Source of the DNA: Pseudomonas fulva
Lineage (GTDB): Bacteria > Pseudomonadota > Gammaproteobacteria > Pseudomonadales > Pseudomonadaceae
DNA: 64,000 bases
NCBI RefSeq assembly: GCF_023517795.1
Contig: NZ_CP082928.1
Span: 1,054,001-1,118,000 of the forward strand
Direction: 5' to 3'
Under the pieces are notes generated by a model. That model did not search any database. It saw nothing but the letters and a program-made list of their open reading frames with translations, and was not told the origin of the DNA. The translations under genes were made by a program, and so were the position numbers. Within the stretch, counting starts at the first letter, position 1. Every line of letters begins with the position of its first letter. Below, piece after piece: positions 17,300 to 26,006 of this stretch.

Positions 17300-17734
17300 T
17301 CATGAACGCACCAGCAACCTCCACAACAACATCGCCATACTGGCTGCGAAAAGTACGAGTACGAAAATAGGTCCCCAGGGGCCGATCCATTGCTGCAATG
17401 CCTCCAGCATCAACTCGAACAGACGAGAGCGCCGACCTTCGCCAGATGCCACGTAGTAGCCTCGCTGCCAGGTTTCGTAAGCTGAATGCAGCGGCATTAG
17501 CGTGAGCGGTAAAAGCAGCAAGCCTAACCAGAAGCCCATTCGACTCGCGCCCATTGCATGCCGGGGTCGATAGCCTTCCTGTATCAGGCGCAAGGTGCAG
17601 AGCGCGATAAAGCCGCAAATCAGGAGCATTACGTAGGAGTCTACGGATGCAGGTTCTCTATAGATGGCGAATACAGCGAAAGGCAGGGTGATGCCGGTAA
17701 AGAAAAACCAGAGCAGCAGAAAAACGTACTTCAT
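17300..17734 (-). CDS. Small hypothetical membrane protein, AT-richer than neighbours
   Basis: 144 residues from the ATG at 17734 (MKYVFLLLWFFF), with four likely membrane segments near 3-23, 32-52, 67-87 and 118-140. The frame continues to 17905 but the extra residues are not hydrophobic and no ribosome site is near an earlier start; the site for the chosen start is itself weak. Codon use is visibly less G/C-biased than in flanking genes and the 290 bases upstream are also AT-richer, which suggests acquired DNA. I do not recognise the family and assign no function. Confidence 0.5.
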   Translation of the reverse strand: MKYVFLLLWFFFTGITLPFAVFAIYREPASVDSYVMLLICGFIALCTLRLIQEGYRPRHAMGASRMGFWLGLLLLPLTLMPLHSAYETWQRGYYVASGEGRRSRLFELMLEALQQWIGPWGPIFVLVLFAASMAMLLWRLLVRS

Positions 17735-18026
17735 CCTTGATCTCACTCGTTGAACAGCGCCAAGCGCCGGGCACTCATCCAAAAATGCACGAGTCGGCGC
17801 TCGAACATCGAAACGTGGATAAACGGATTTTCGCAACCCCCGTGCGCTCCACCACGTCGCTAATATACCGGTGTTAATGGAGCCGGGCGTTTGGCAAACC
17901 CTCAATCCGCAGCTACAGCTAAAAATGAGGCACTCGCTAGCTCACTGTGACCGGTGATTACCGCACTTCGTCCACCGGCAGTATCCCCAGTATCGGGATC
18001 GAATCTGCGTATCAGGGAGATGCGTG
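17735..18026. other. Intergenic region, AT-richer, no gene seen
   Basis: This 292-base gap lies between the minus-strand membrane ORF and the plus-strand Na/Pi symporter, so it should hold both promoters. I see no clear palindromic operator, no terminator and no convincing small gene. Its base composition differs from the surrounding genes. Confidence 0.4.
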
Positions 18027-19670
18027 ATGTTGACGTTGCTCAATCTGCTGTCCGCCATTGCCCTGCTGATCTGGGGCACCCATATCGTGCGCACCGGCAT
18101 CCTGCGGGTCTACGGTTCGCAACTGCGCCGGGTGCTCAGCCATAACGTCGGCAAGCGGCCGATGGCCTTCGTGGCCGGTATCGCCGTCACCGCCCTGGTG
18201 CAGAGCAGCAACGCCACGGCGCTGCTGGTCACCTCGTTCGTCGGCCAGGGCCTGATGGCGCTGACCCCGGCGCTGGCGATCATGCTCGGTGCCGATGTGG
18301 GCACTGCGCTGATGGCCAGGGTGTTGACCTTCGACCTCAGCTGGCTGTCGCCGCTGCTGATCTTCCTTGGCGTGGTGTTCTTCCTCTCGCGCAAGCAGAC
18401 CCGCGCCGGCCAGCTTGGCCGCGTGGCCATCGGCCTGGGGCTGATGATCCTCGCCCTGCAGCTGATCGTCGCCGCCGCCACACCGATCACCGAGGCCAAG
18501 GGCATCCACGTGCTGTTCGCCTCGCTGACCGGCGACCTGCTGCTCGATGCGGTGGTCGGCGCACTGTTCGCCTTGGTGTCCTATTCGAGCCTGGCTGCCG
18601 TGCTGCTCACCGCCACGCTGACCGGCTCCGGGGTGATCGGCCTGCCGGTGGCCATCGGCCTGGTGATCGGCGCCAACATCGGCAGCGGCGTGCTGGCCTT
18701 CCTGAACGCCAGCATGCAGAGCCAGGCCGGCCGCCGCGTGGCCCTGGGCAGCCTGCTCTACAAGCTGATCGGCCTGCTGCTGGTGATCCCGGTGCTCGAC
18801 CCGCTGGTGCACTGGCTGGACAGCCTGAAGTGGCAACCGGCCGAGCTGGTGATCGGCTTCCACGTGCTCTACAACACCCTGCGCTGCCTGCTGATGCTGC
18901 CGACCCTGGGCCTGATGGCGCGCTTCTGCAACTGGCTGCTGCCTGATCGCCCGGACCTGAACGCCGTCGCCAAGGCCCGTCACCTCGACCCCACGGCGCT
19001 GTCCACGCCGAGCCTCGCGCTGTCCAATGCGGTGCGCGAAACCCTGCGCATCGGTGATCTGGTCGACAGCATGCTCGGCCATCTGCAGGATGCCCTGCGC
19101 GGCAGCCAGCCGATTCTCGCCAAGGACCTGCGCCGTATCGACGACGACATCGACGCCCTGTACACCGCCGTGAAGCTCTATCTGGCCCAGGTCCCCCAGG
19201 AAGACCTGAGCGAAACCGACAGACGCCGCTGGGCCGAGATCATCGAGTTCTCCTCCAACCTGGAACGGGCCGGCGACCTGATCGAACGCATGCTCGGCAA
19301 GATCCAGGACGAGAAGACCGCCCAGCGCCATGCCTTCTCCGAAAGCGGCCTGGAAGAACTCACCGCGCTGCACGAACGCCTGCTCGGCAACCTGCGCCTG
19401 GGCCTGTCGGTGTTCTTCTCCGCCGACGCCGATGCCGCCCGCCAACTGCTGCGCGAGAAGCGCCGCTTCCGCATCCAGGAGCGCCGGCTCACGCATTTAC
19501 ATGTCGAACGTCTGCATAGGCAGGTGGTCAAGAGTCTGGAAACCAGCTCTCTGCACCTGGAACTGATCGACGACATGAAACGCCTCAACTCGCTATTCTG
19601 CGCAAGCGCCTACGCCGTACTCGGCAGCCACGAAACCGGTGCCCTGCTCGCCGAAGAAGGTGGCGAGTAG
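18027..19670 (+). CDS. Na+/phosphate symporter with C-terminal PhoU-like domain
   Basis: 547 residues. Two inverted Na/Pi-cotransporter (PF02690) repeats are seen, the first with the QSS motif in VQSSNATALLVTSFV and the second around SYSSLAAVLL, within about eight membrane helices (residues 1-310). The C-terminal 190 residues are a helical PhoU-like domain with acidic motifs such as FSSNLERAGDLIERM. Such NptA/YjbB-type proteins move phosphate, often outward in bacteria. The ATG at 18027 has AGGGAG upstream; a GTG one codon earlier is also possible. Its stop overlaps the start of the M16 peptidase gene by one base (TAGTG), so the two are translationally coupled. Confidence 0.9.
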   Translation: MLTLLNLLSAIALLIWGTHIVRTGILRVYGSQLRRVLSHNVGKRPMAFVAGIAVTALVQSSNATALLVTSFVGQGLMALTPALAIMLGADVGTALMARVLTFDLSWLSPLLIFLGVVFFLSRKQTRAGQLGRVAIGLGLMILALQLIVAAATPITEAKGIHVLFASLTGDLLLDAVVGALFALVSYSSLAAVLLTATLTGSGVIGLPVAIGLVIGANIGSGVLAFLNASMQSQAGRRVALGSLLYKLIGLLLVIPVLDPLVHWLDSLKWQPAELVIGFHVLYNTLRCLLMLPTLGLMARFCNWLLPDRPDLNAVAKARHLDPTALSTPSLALSNAVRETLRIGDLVDSMLGHLQDALRGSQPILAKDLRRIDDDIDALYTAVKLYLAQVPQEDLSETDRRRWAEIIEFSSNLERAGDLIERMLGKIQDEKTAQRHAFSESGLEELTALHERLLGNLRLGLSVFFSADADAARQLLREKRRFRIQERRLTHLHVERLHRQVVKSLETSSLHLELIDDMKRLNSLFCASAYAVLGSHETGALLAEEGGE

Positions 19671-21061
19671 TGCCGGCCTTGGCCCGCTCACTGGCGCTGC
19701 TGCTGGGTCTGTTGCTGTGCAGCCAACTGTGGGCAGCCGATCGCCTGAAGGTCGAAGGCTACCCGCTGGATAACGGTCTGCAGCTGATCCTCAAACCCAC
19801 CACCGAGCGCGGCCACGTGTCGATCCGCCTGGTGGTCGGGGTCGGCTTCGATCAGTTCGATTGCACCCACAAGGAGCTGCCGCACCTGCTCGAACACCTG
19901 CTGTTCAGCGGCATCGACGACAGCGGTGAAGCCGGCCTGGAAGAACGCATGCAGGCCCTGGGCGGCGACTGGAATGCCTTTACCCGCGACAGCGACACCA
20001 CCTTCGTCATCGAAGTGCCGGCCGCCAACCAGCGCGCGGCGCTCGATCTGCTGCTCGCCGCCCTGTTCAACACCGAATTTACCGCCGAACGCATCGACGC
20101 AGCCAAGCGGGTGATTGTCCACGAGAACGGCGAACACCCCGCTGCCTGGCAGCGCCTGCTGGGCGCTTCGAGCAAACGTAACGACGCCACCGAACAGGTG
20201 GCCGCCGAGCTGGGCCAGGCCTGCGCCGAGCAGGATTCCCTCGCCCGGCTGGACGTCGCGGCCTTGGAGCGCCTGCACGAACAGTGGTACGTGGCCAACA
20301 ACATGACCCTGATCATGGTCGGCGACCTGGATCGCCGCCTGCCCGCCTACCTGGAACGGCGCTTCGGCGAACTGCCGCCCGGCCCGATGCCCGAACTGCG
20401 CGAACTGCCGGAAAGCACCGGCCACGCCGAGCCCGAGCGCACACTGACCACCGGCCTGGTCGGCGATACCGCCCAGGTCAACCTGATCTTCACCGAGCCC
20501 TGGGTAGGCGAACTCGACCAGGGCACCTGGCAGATGCTGCGCGACTACCTGCAATGGGCGGTGTACCGCGATCTGCGCCTGGAACACGGCCTGGCCTACA
20601 GCCCCACCGTACTGCGCAGTGCCTACGGCAGCAGCAGCTTCTTCAGCATCAGCGCCGAAGTGGCGCGCGAGGATGTGGCGCAGACCGGGCAGCGCCTGCA
20701 CGACCTGCTCCAGCGCCTGGGCAGGGACGGCCTGGACGACGCCACCGTCGAGCGCCTGCGCAGCGTCGCCCTCGCCCGCCAGAACTGGACCGCCCAAGGC
20801 AACAGCGCCCTGGCCGACACCTACTGGAGCTCCCTGGGCAGCTACGAAGAGGGCCGCTTCGCCGACCCGGCACCGGAACTGCGCAAGATCCACACCGCCC
20901 AGCTCGATGCGGCGCTGAACCTGCTGCTCAAGCAGCCGAGCTACCTGCGCGTCGAGCAACCACTGCTGAGTACTACTGGTCTGTATGTCGTGGGCGCGGT
21001 GGCGGTGGTGATTCTCTTGCTGGCGCTGGTGGGCCTGGTCAGCTTGCTACGCCGCCGCTAA
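19670..21061 (+). CDS. M16-family zinc metallopeptidase with signal peptide and C-terminal membrane helix
   Basis: 463 residues. An N-terminal signal sequence (ALLLGLLLCSQLWA) precedes an M16 domain with the inverted zinc motif H72-LLE-H76 and the third ligand Glu152 in VHENGEHP, so the active site looks intact. A second, inactive M16-type half follows (about 240-425). A hydrophobic helix near 434-456 followed by RRR anchors the C-terminus, which is not usual for the family. The protein probably works in the periplasm, tethered to the inner membrane. It begins with GTG, overlapping the symporter stop. The substrate is unknown. Confidence 0.85.
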   Translation: MPALARSLALLLGLLLCSQLWAADRLKVEGYPLDNGLQLILKPTTERGHVSIRLVVGVGFDQFDCTHKELPHLLEHLLFSGIDDSGEAGLEERMQALGGDWNAFTRDSDTTFVIEVPAANQRAALDLLLAALFNTEFTAERIDAAKRVIVHENGEHPAAWQRLLGASSKRNDATEQVAAELGQACAEQDSLARLDVAALERLHEQWYVANNMTLIMVGDLDRRLPAYLERRFGELPPGPMPELRELPESTGHAEPERTLTTGLVGDTAQVNLIFTEPWVGELDQGTWQMLRDYLQWAVYRDLRLEHGLAYSPTVLRSAYGSSSFFSISAEVAREDVAQTGQRLHDLLQRLGRDGLDDATVERLRSVALARQNWTAQGNSALADTYWSSLGSYEEGRFADPAPELRKIHTAQLDAALNLLLKQPSYLRVEQPLLSTTGLYVVGAVAVVILLLALVGLVSLLRRR

Positions 21062-21063
21062 CG

Positions 21064-21086
21064 AAAAGCCCCGGATAACCGGGGCT
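21064..21086 (-). terminator. Bidirectional-looking Rho-independent terminator
   Basis: An 8-bp stem AGCCCCGG/CCGGGGCT with an ATAA loop lies between two convergent genes. On the minus strand it is followed by TTTTC, which suits the dehydratase operon ending at 21114; on the plus strand the following sequence is TCTG, weaker, but it may also serve the M16 gene. Confidence 0.8.
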
Positions 21087-21113
21087 CTGGGATGCAGCAA
21101 GCGCAGTCGCACC

Positions 21114-22289
21114 TTACTCGAAGATATTGAACTCGCTCAGGTACTCCTCGGAGATTTCCAGGCCCAGGCCAGGCTTGTGGTCGTCCAGTTGGATATAGCC
21201 ATTGACCGGCGCCGGCTCGCCCTTGAACACGTAGTAGAACAGCTCGTTGCCGACCTCGACGTCGAACACCGGGAAAAACTCGGCCATTGGCGAGGCGGTG
21301 GTCGACATGGTCAGGTGGTAGTTGTGCATCTGCCCGGCATGGGGGATCACCGGCACCGACCAGGCTTCGGCCATGGCGTTGATCTTGCGCGCCGCGGTGA
21401 TGCCGCCCACGCGGTTGGTGTCGTACTGGATCACGTCCACGGCGCGGCGCTCGAGCATCTCCTTGAAGCCATAGGAGGTGAATTCGTGTTCGCCGCCGGA
21501 TATGGGCATGATGCCCATCTTCTTCAGCTCGATGTAGCCCTCCAGGTCGTCGGCGATCACCGGCTCCTCCAGCCAGCGCGGCTCGAACTCGGCGAGCTTG
21601 GGCAGCATGCGGCGGGCGTACTCCAGGGTCCAGCCCATGTAGCACTCGAGCATGATGTCCACGTCCGGGCCGGCCAGTTCACGCAGCGCACGCACCTGCT
21701 CGATGTTGCGGCGCATGCCCGCCGGACCATCCTTCGGGCCATAACCGAAGCGCATCTTCAGGGCGTTGAAGCCCTGATTCAGATAGCCCTGGGCCTCTTC
21801 GAGAAACAGGTCGAGGTTATCGTTGGCGTAGAGCTTGGAGGCGTAGGTCCAGATCTTTTCCTTGGTACGCCCGCCGAGCAGCTTGAACACCGGTTTGTTC
21901 ACCGCCTTGCCCATGATGTCCCAGATGGCGATGTCGATCGCCGAAATCGCTGCCATGCCGATGCCCTTGCGGCCCCAGGCGTGGCTCTGGCGGTACATCT
22001 TCTGCCAGATGTACTCGTTGTCGAATGGGTCCTCGCCAATGGCGATGGGCGCCAGATAGGTGTCGATGATTTCCTTGGCCACACGCGGCGCCAGGGCGCA
22101 GTTGCCGATCCCGACGAGGCCGTTATCGGTCTCCACTTCCACCACCAGCCAGCCGTGGAAACGGAACGAGCCCATGGCATCGCCCTTCTCGAACAGGATG
22201 TCGCTGGCGTTGGTGCAGAAGTGCGCCTGGGGCGGCACGACCTTGCCCTTCCACTCGAAAACGCGGGTACGGATGGATTTTATTTTCAT
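21114..22289 (-). CDS. Enolase-superfamily sugar acid dehydratase, L-rhamnonate dehydratase-like
   Basis: 391 residues with the capping domain (about 1-130) and a (beta/alpha)7-beta barrel of the mandelate racemase group. I read the barrel motifs as K178-x-R180, metal ligands E215 (LECYMGW), E241 or E242 (RWLEEP) and E267 (SGGEHEF), and the base pair D290/H317 ([15 protein letters not shown]). The SGGEHEF and [10 protein letters not shown] blocks most resemble L-rhamnonate dehydratases, which remove water from an aldonate to give a 2-keto-3-deoxy acid. The first metal ligand being Glu instead of Asp, and Arg after the catalytic Lys, are departures. The ATG at 22289 has AAGGAG. It lies 19 bases behind an MFS gene and ends at a terminator. 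Confidence 0.82.
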   Translation of the reverse strand: MKIKSIRTRVFEWKGKVVPPQAHFCTNASDILFEKGDAMGSFRFHGWLVVEVETDNGLVGIGNCALAPRVAKEIIDTYLAPIAIGEDPFDNEYIWQKMYRQSHAWGRKGIGMAAISAIDIAIWDIMGKAVNKPVFKLLGGRTKEKIWTYASKLYANDNLDLFLEEAQGYLNQGFNALKMRFGYGPKDGPAGMRRNIEQVRALRELAGPDVDIMLECYMGWTLEYARRMLPKLAEFEPRWLEEPVIADDLEGYIELKKMGIMPISGGEHEFTSYGFKEMLERRAVDVIQYDTNRVGGITAARKINAMAEAWSVPVIPHAGQMHNYHLTMSTTASPMAEFFPVFDVEVGNELFYYVFKGEPAPVNGYIQLDDHKPGLGLEISEEYLSEFNIFE

Positions 22290-22308
22290 GGTACGGCTCC
22301 TTTCACGA

Positions 22309-23631
22309 TCAGTTGGCACGCGCCGTTTTCAACGGCACCGTGGGGTTACTTGATTGACGGTTGAGGCGATGGATCATCAGAGCACCAACCACAGCGACCA
22401 CGGCCAGGGCAAACATCCCGGCACGTGGATCACCGAACTGGCTCTCCATGAAGGTTTTCAGGTTGGGGGCGACGAAGCCGCCGAGGTTGCCCAGAGAGTT
22501 GATGAGGGCGATGCCGCTGGCAGCGGCGGCACCACTGAGGTAACTGGTCGGAATCGTCCAGAACAGCGGCTGTACGGCCACGAAACCGGCAGCAGCGAAG
22601 CAGAAGGCGATCACCACCAACACCAGGCTGCCGCCCAAAGCCGATGCGGCGATCCCGCAAGCCGCCATACCCAGCATGCAGACGGCAAGCTGTCGATGCA
22701 GCCCGGTACGGTCCGCGTATAGCGTCACCAGACGGGTCACGACCAGGGCACACAGCCAGGGGATGGCGGTGATCAAACCGACGTTGAAGCCGACGGCGCC
22801 GTCCAGAAAGCTGGCGATACGCGTCGGCAAATAGAACACCACGCCGTACACGCTCATCTGGATGGTGAAGTACACCAGGCAGAAGCGCAGCACCCGACCG
22901 CTACGCAGTGCACTGAGGAAGCCATGCGGGCTATGTTCCTGTTTCTGCGCATCTTCAGCGGCCAACTTGGCCTCCAGCGCAGACTTTTCCGCGTCGCTCA
23001 GCCAGCGGACATCACGAGGGCGGTTGACCAGATAGAAGTAGGCGACGACACCGACCACGGATGCCAGCAGCCCCTCGACCACGAACAGCCATTGCCAGTT
23101 GGTCAGGCCGAATACCCCGTGGTATTCCAGCAGCCAGCCGGACAGCGGCCCGCCGAGCACCAATGCCAGGGGCAGACCGAAATAGAACATGCCCAGCGCC
23201 TGGCCACGGCTCTGGGCCGGGAACCAGTAGGTGAGGTAAAGAATGATGCCGGGGAAGAAACCAGCCTCGGCTACGCCCAGCAAAAAACGCAAGACGTAGA
23301 ACGTCATGGCGGTGTCGGCAAACATCATGGCAGCTGACACCAAACCCCAGGTAACCATGATCCTGCACAGCCAGACCTTGGCGCCCAGGCGGTGCAACAT
23401 CAGGTTGCTGGGTACTTCGAAGAAGGCGTAACCGATGAAGAAAATGCTGGCACCAAAGGCGAAAGCCGCATCGCTAAGTCCCGTATCGGCCTGCAGGTAA
23501 CTGCGTGCATAGCCGACGTTGGCCCGATCGATGAAAGCGAGTACATACATGAGGATGAGGAAAGGCAGGAGCCGCGCGCGGCTTTTGCTGATGGCTGAGG
23601 TCAATGCCTCGACCGATGTTCTTGTTGTCAT
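22309..23631 (-). CDS. MFS transporter, anion:cation symporter (ACS) family
   Basis: 440 residues, twelve membrane helices. The N-terminal [21 protein letters not shown] and [17 protein letters not shown] segments are typical of the ACS branch that carries organic anions such as tartrate, hydroxyphenylacetate and sugar acids. The ATG at 23631 has AAGGAT 7 bases upstream. It is first in a two-gene unit with the dehydratase, so it probably imports the acid which that enzyme dehydrates. Third-position bias is a little lower than in the neighbours, but the frame is intact. Confidence 0.88.
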   Translation of the reverse strand: MTTRTSVEALTSAISKSRARLLPFLILMYVLAFIDRANVGYARSYLQADTGLSDAAFAFGASIFFIGYAFFEVPSNLMLHRLGAKVWLCRIMVTWGLVSAAMMFADTAMTFYVLRFLLGVAEAGFFPGIILYLTYWFPAQSRGQALGMFYFGLPLALVLGGPLSGWLLEYHGVFGLTNWQWLFVVEGLLASVVGVVAYFYLVNRPRDVRWLSDAEKSALEAKLAAEDAQKQEHSPHGFLSALRSGRVLRFCLVYFTIQMSVYGVVFYLPTRIASFLDGAVGFNVGLITAIPWLCALVVTRLVTLYADRTGLHRQLAVCMLGMAACGIAASALGGSLVLVVIAFCFAAAGFVAVQPLFWTIPTSYLSGAAAASGIALINSLGNLGGFVAPNLKTFMESQFGDPRAGMFALAVVAVVGALMIHRLNRQSSNPTVPLKTARAN

Positions 23632-23753
23632 GGTCAGATCCTTCTTTGCCGGTGATCGCCTTGCAAGGACTCAAGGCGGGCTTCTTGTTGGTTTGCCGAG
23701 CCAGGCATCGTTGCCTGTTGCCGCCGACTCTAGCCACAGCCTGTGGCGGCGGA

Positions 23754-23780
23754 TAATCACTTATGCGCATTCGGTGATAA
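23754..23780. promoter_or_regulatory. Inverted repeat upstream of the MFS/dehydratase unit
   Basis: TAATCAC and GTGATAA lie 13 bases apart, about 120 bases upstream of the MFS start. The spacing and sequence fit a dimeric regulator such as a GntR or LysR protein. No regulator gene is adjacent to this unit. Confidence 0.35.
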
Positions 23781-24010
23781 CCACAGGAAATGTCTGGGAC
23801 GGTAAAAGCTGCGCGCGCGTTATCGCGACATCGCTCAAAAAACCTAAGAGCCGAGCACGAGAGAAGGTCAGTAGCGAATGCAGAAATGCTGCAAGAAGCG
23901 CTGTAAGGCCAGCACTTGCGCAGTTAGTGACGCGTGTGGAAGATCGAGCACCTTGAGGCACGGTGCCCCAGAGTGGACTGATACACCCTGGGGTAGCGAA
24001 TAAGGCAGAA
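23781..24010. other. Intergenic region without a clear gene
   Basis: About 230 bases, AT-richer than the neighbours. Short open frames exist on both strands, but none has a ribosome site or a recognisable product. At 23969-23994 CCCCAG and CTGGGG form a stem with a 14-base loop and no T-run, just after the stop of the amidohydrolase gene, and may mark its transcript end. Confidence 0.35.
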
Positions 24011-24970
24011 TCAGTCGCTTACCTCGATCCGATAGAAATCCCTGGCATTGCGCCAGAAGAACCCATTGCGCTGCGCCTCGTCGTAACCGGCGAGGATCAT
24101 CTGCAGCGCCGTGACCAGCTCACCATAATCGATACGCAAACCTGCCACTGGGTAGTTGCTGGCGAACAGGCAACGTTCGATGCCGAACAGGGTGAGGGTT
24201 TCTTCGATCACCCCACGGTTGCCTTCCAGCGTCCAGGGTTGATCTCGCAGGCCCAGTTCGGAGACTTTCACGCAGACGTTGGGCTGCGCCGCCAGCGCGG
24301 CCATGCCGGCGCGCCAACCATCGAGGCCGGCCGGGCTCCGATCCCAGGGGAAGCCCATGTGATTGAGCACGATGGGCACCTCGGGAAATGCGGCCGCCAC
24401 CTCGGCGGCTTCCTGCAGGTGCCAGTACGGCACACGTAAATCCCAAGACAACCCGTGCCTGGCCAGCAACGCGAAACCGCGCAGCCAGGCCTCATCTTGC
24501 ATGCTGCCGCTCCGGCCGCGCACGCTGGCCACCAGCTCGGCGCGCGACGCCGTCAACGGTTTGCTGCGAATGCCGCGCAGCAACGGAAATTCCAGATGCC
24601 GACCGAGCACCTCCTCGCATTCCGGGCGGTGAAACCAGACATGCGCGACCACCGCATTGGGAAAGCCATAGCGTGCATGCTGCTCGTGCACCCAGCGGGT
24701 TTCCGCCACCTGATCGGCGCGGTCGTGCTCGGCCTCGCAGTGCACCGTGGCCAGCACCTGCTGACCGGCGCTGTCGGCCAGGTAGTCCTCGGGCAGGTAG
24801 TTACGCCGCAACGACGCGTAGTCGCCGAGAAAGAAGCCCGGGTCGACCTCGTCCTGCAACCAGGGGTAGCGGTGGCTGTCGAGGTTCCACAGGTGATGAT
24901 GGGCATCGATCAGCCGCTGCCCGCCTGCCGCGTACGGCAGACCGAGGCGCTGGTGCAGGCACTCGGTCAT
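24011..24970 (-). CDS. Amidohydrolase-2/COG3618 family lactonase-like hydrolase
   Basis: 319 residues. The metal motif IDAHHHLWN (near 21-29) and a C-terminal FASNYPVAGL block mark the TIM-barrel amidohydrolase family that includes L-fuconolactonase, L-rhamnono-lactonase and 2-pyrone-4,6-dicarboxylate lactonase. The enzymes hydrolyse lactones of sugar acids or dicarboxylates. The ATG at 24970 lies 1 base after the upstream stop, with GGAG upstream; a GTG at 24985 is less likely. It is the last gene of the nine-gene operon, and a paralogue is the second gene of the same operon. Confidence 0.82.
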   Translation of the reverse strand: MTECLHQRLGLPYAAGGQRLIDAHHHLWNLDSHRYPWLQDEVDPGFFLGDYASLRRNYLPEDYLADSAGQQVLATVHCEAEHDRADQVAETRWVHEQHARYGFPNAVVAHVWFHRPECEEVLGRHLEFPLLRGIRSKPLTASRAELVASVRGRSGSMQDEAWLRGFALLARHGLSWDLRVPYWHLQEAAEVAAAFPEVPIVLNHMGFPWDRSPAGLDGWRAGMAALAAQPNVCVKVSELGLRDQPWTLEGNRGVIEETLTLFGIERCLFASNYPVAGLRIDYGELVTALQMILAGYDEAQRNGFFWRNARDFYRIEVSD

Positions 24971-24971
24971 T

Positions 24972-25982
24972 TCAGTTGGCTCCACGCAGGCGCTGCAGTT
25001 CGGTCTGCCATGCGCTGACGAACTCGGCGTCGATGCTGCCGCTCACCTGTTCGGTGACCACCTTGGCCTGGTCGACGAAGCGCTGGCGCTGCTCGTCGCT
25101 CAGCGCATTGACCTGCATGCCGCTGCCCTTGAGTTCGGCGAGCTTCTCGCTGTTGGCCTTGCGCGCCAGCTCACGCTGCTCGCCACGCGCCTGCTCGGCG
25201 GCTCTGCGTACCTGGGCGCGCTGGGCGTCGTCGAGCGAGTCCCAGGTCTTCTTGCTCATCAACAGCACGTAGGCGGTGTAGATGTGCTCACTGAGGGTCA
25301 GGTATTTCTGCACTTCGTTGTAGCGTTGGGTGGCGATCAGCGAAATGGGGTTCTCCTGGCCGTCGATGGCGTGCATCTCAAGGGCGCTGAACACTTCGTT
25401 GATCGGCATCGGCTGGGCATTGGCGCCCAGGTGCTCGAAGAAGGTACGGAACACCGGGCTCTGCACGGTACGGATCTTCAGGCCCTTGAGGTCTTCCCAC
25501 TTCTCGATGGGCCGTTTGCTGTTGGTCAGGTTGCGAAAACCGATCTCCCAGAAACCCAGGCCGACCAGCCCCTTGGCTTCCATCTTGGCCAACAGTTGCT
25601 GGCCCATCGGCCCGTCGAGCATGGTGTCCACCTCGGCGGTGGAATTGAACTGGTACGGCAGGTCCAGCACGCCGAACTCCTTGACCAGCCCGACCAGCGT
25701 CGGCGCGCCCACCAGGGCGAACTCGATGGTGCCGGCCGGCAGCGCGCCGAGCATCTGCACATCGTTGCCGAGCATCGCCGAGGGGAACACCTTGACGTTC
25801 AGCGCGCCGCCGCTGCCCTCCTTCAGGTGTTCGGCGAACAGCTTGGCGCCTTGCGGCCCGGGGGCGTCGATGGGGTCGCCGGCGCTGAGCTTGAAGCTGC
25901 GTTCCTCGGCGTGGGCGGCAAGGCCCGGCAGCAACAGGGCCAGGCCGAGGGCGGCCAGGGTACGAGTGAATGCGTTGTTCAT
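24972..25982 (-). CDS. TRAP transporter substrate-binding protein (DctP family), first copy
   Basis: 336 residues with a signal peptide (FTRTLAALGLALLLPGLAAHA). The conserved DctP core is seen: GFRNLTNSKRPI, where the Arg normally clamps the substrate carboxylate, then LKGLKIRT and DGQENPISL. It should capture an organic acid in the periplasm for the DctQM membrane pair upstream in the operon. It is clearly paralogous to the binding protein at 26983-27969. I chose the ATG at 25982 with GGAGAA, rather than the upstream start at 26000. Confidence 0.9.
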   Translation of the reverse strand: MNNAFTRTLAALGLALLLPGLAAHAEERSFKLSAGDPIDAPGPQGAKLFAEHLKEGSGGALNVKVFPSAMLGNDVQMLGALPAGTIEFALVGAPTLVGLVKEFGVLDLPYQFNSTAEVDTMLDGPMGQQLLAKMEAKGLVGLGFWEIGFRNLTNSKRPIEKWEDLKGLKIRTVQSPVFRTFFEHLGANAQPMPINEVFSALEMHAIDGQENPISLIATQRYNEVQKYLTLSEHIYTAYVLLMSKKTWDSLDDAQRAQVRRAAEQARGEQRELARKANSEKLAELKGSGMQVNALSDEQRQRFVDQAKVVTEQVSGSIDAEFVSAWQTELQRLRGAN

Positions 25983-26006
25983 GTTGTTCTCCGAAAGCAC
26001 GGGACT

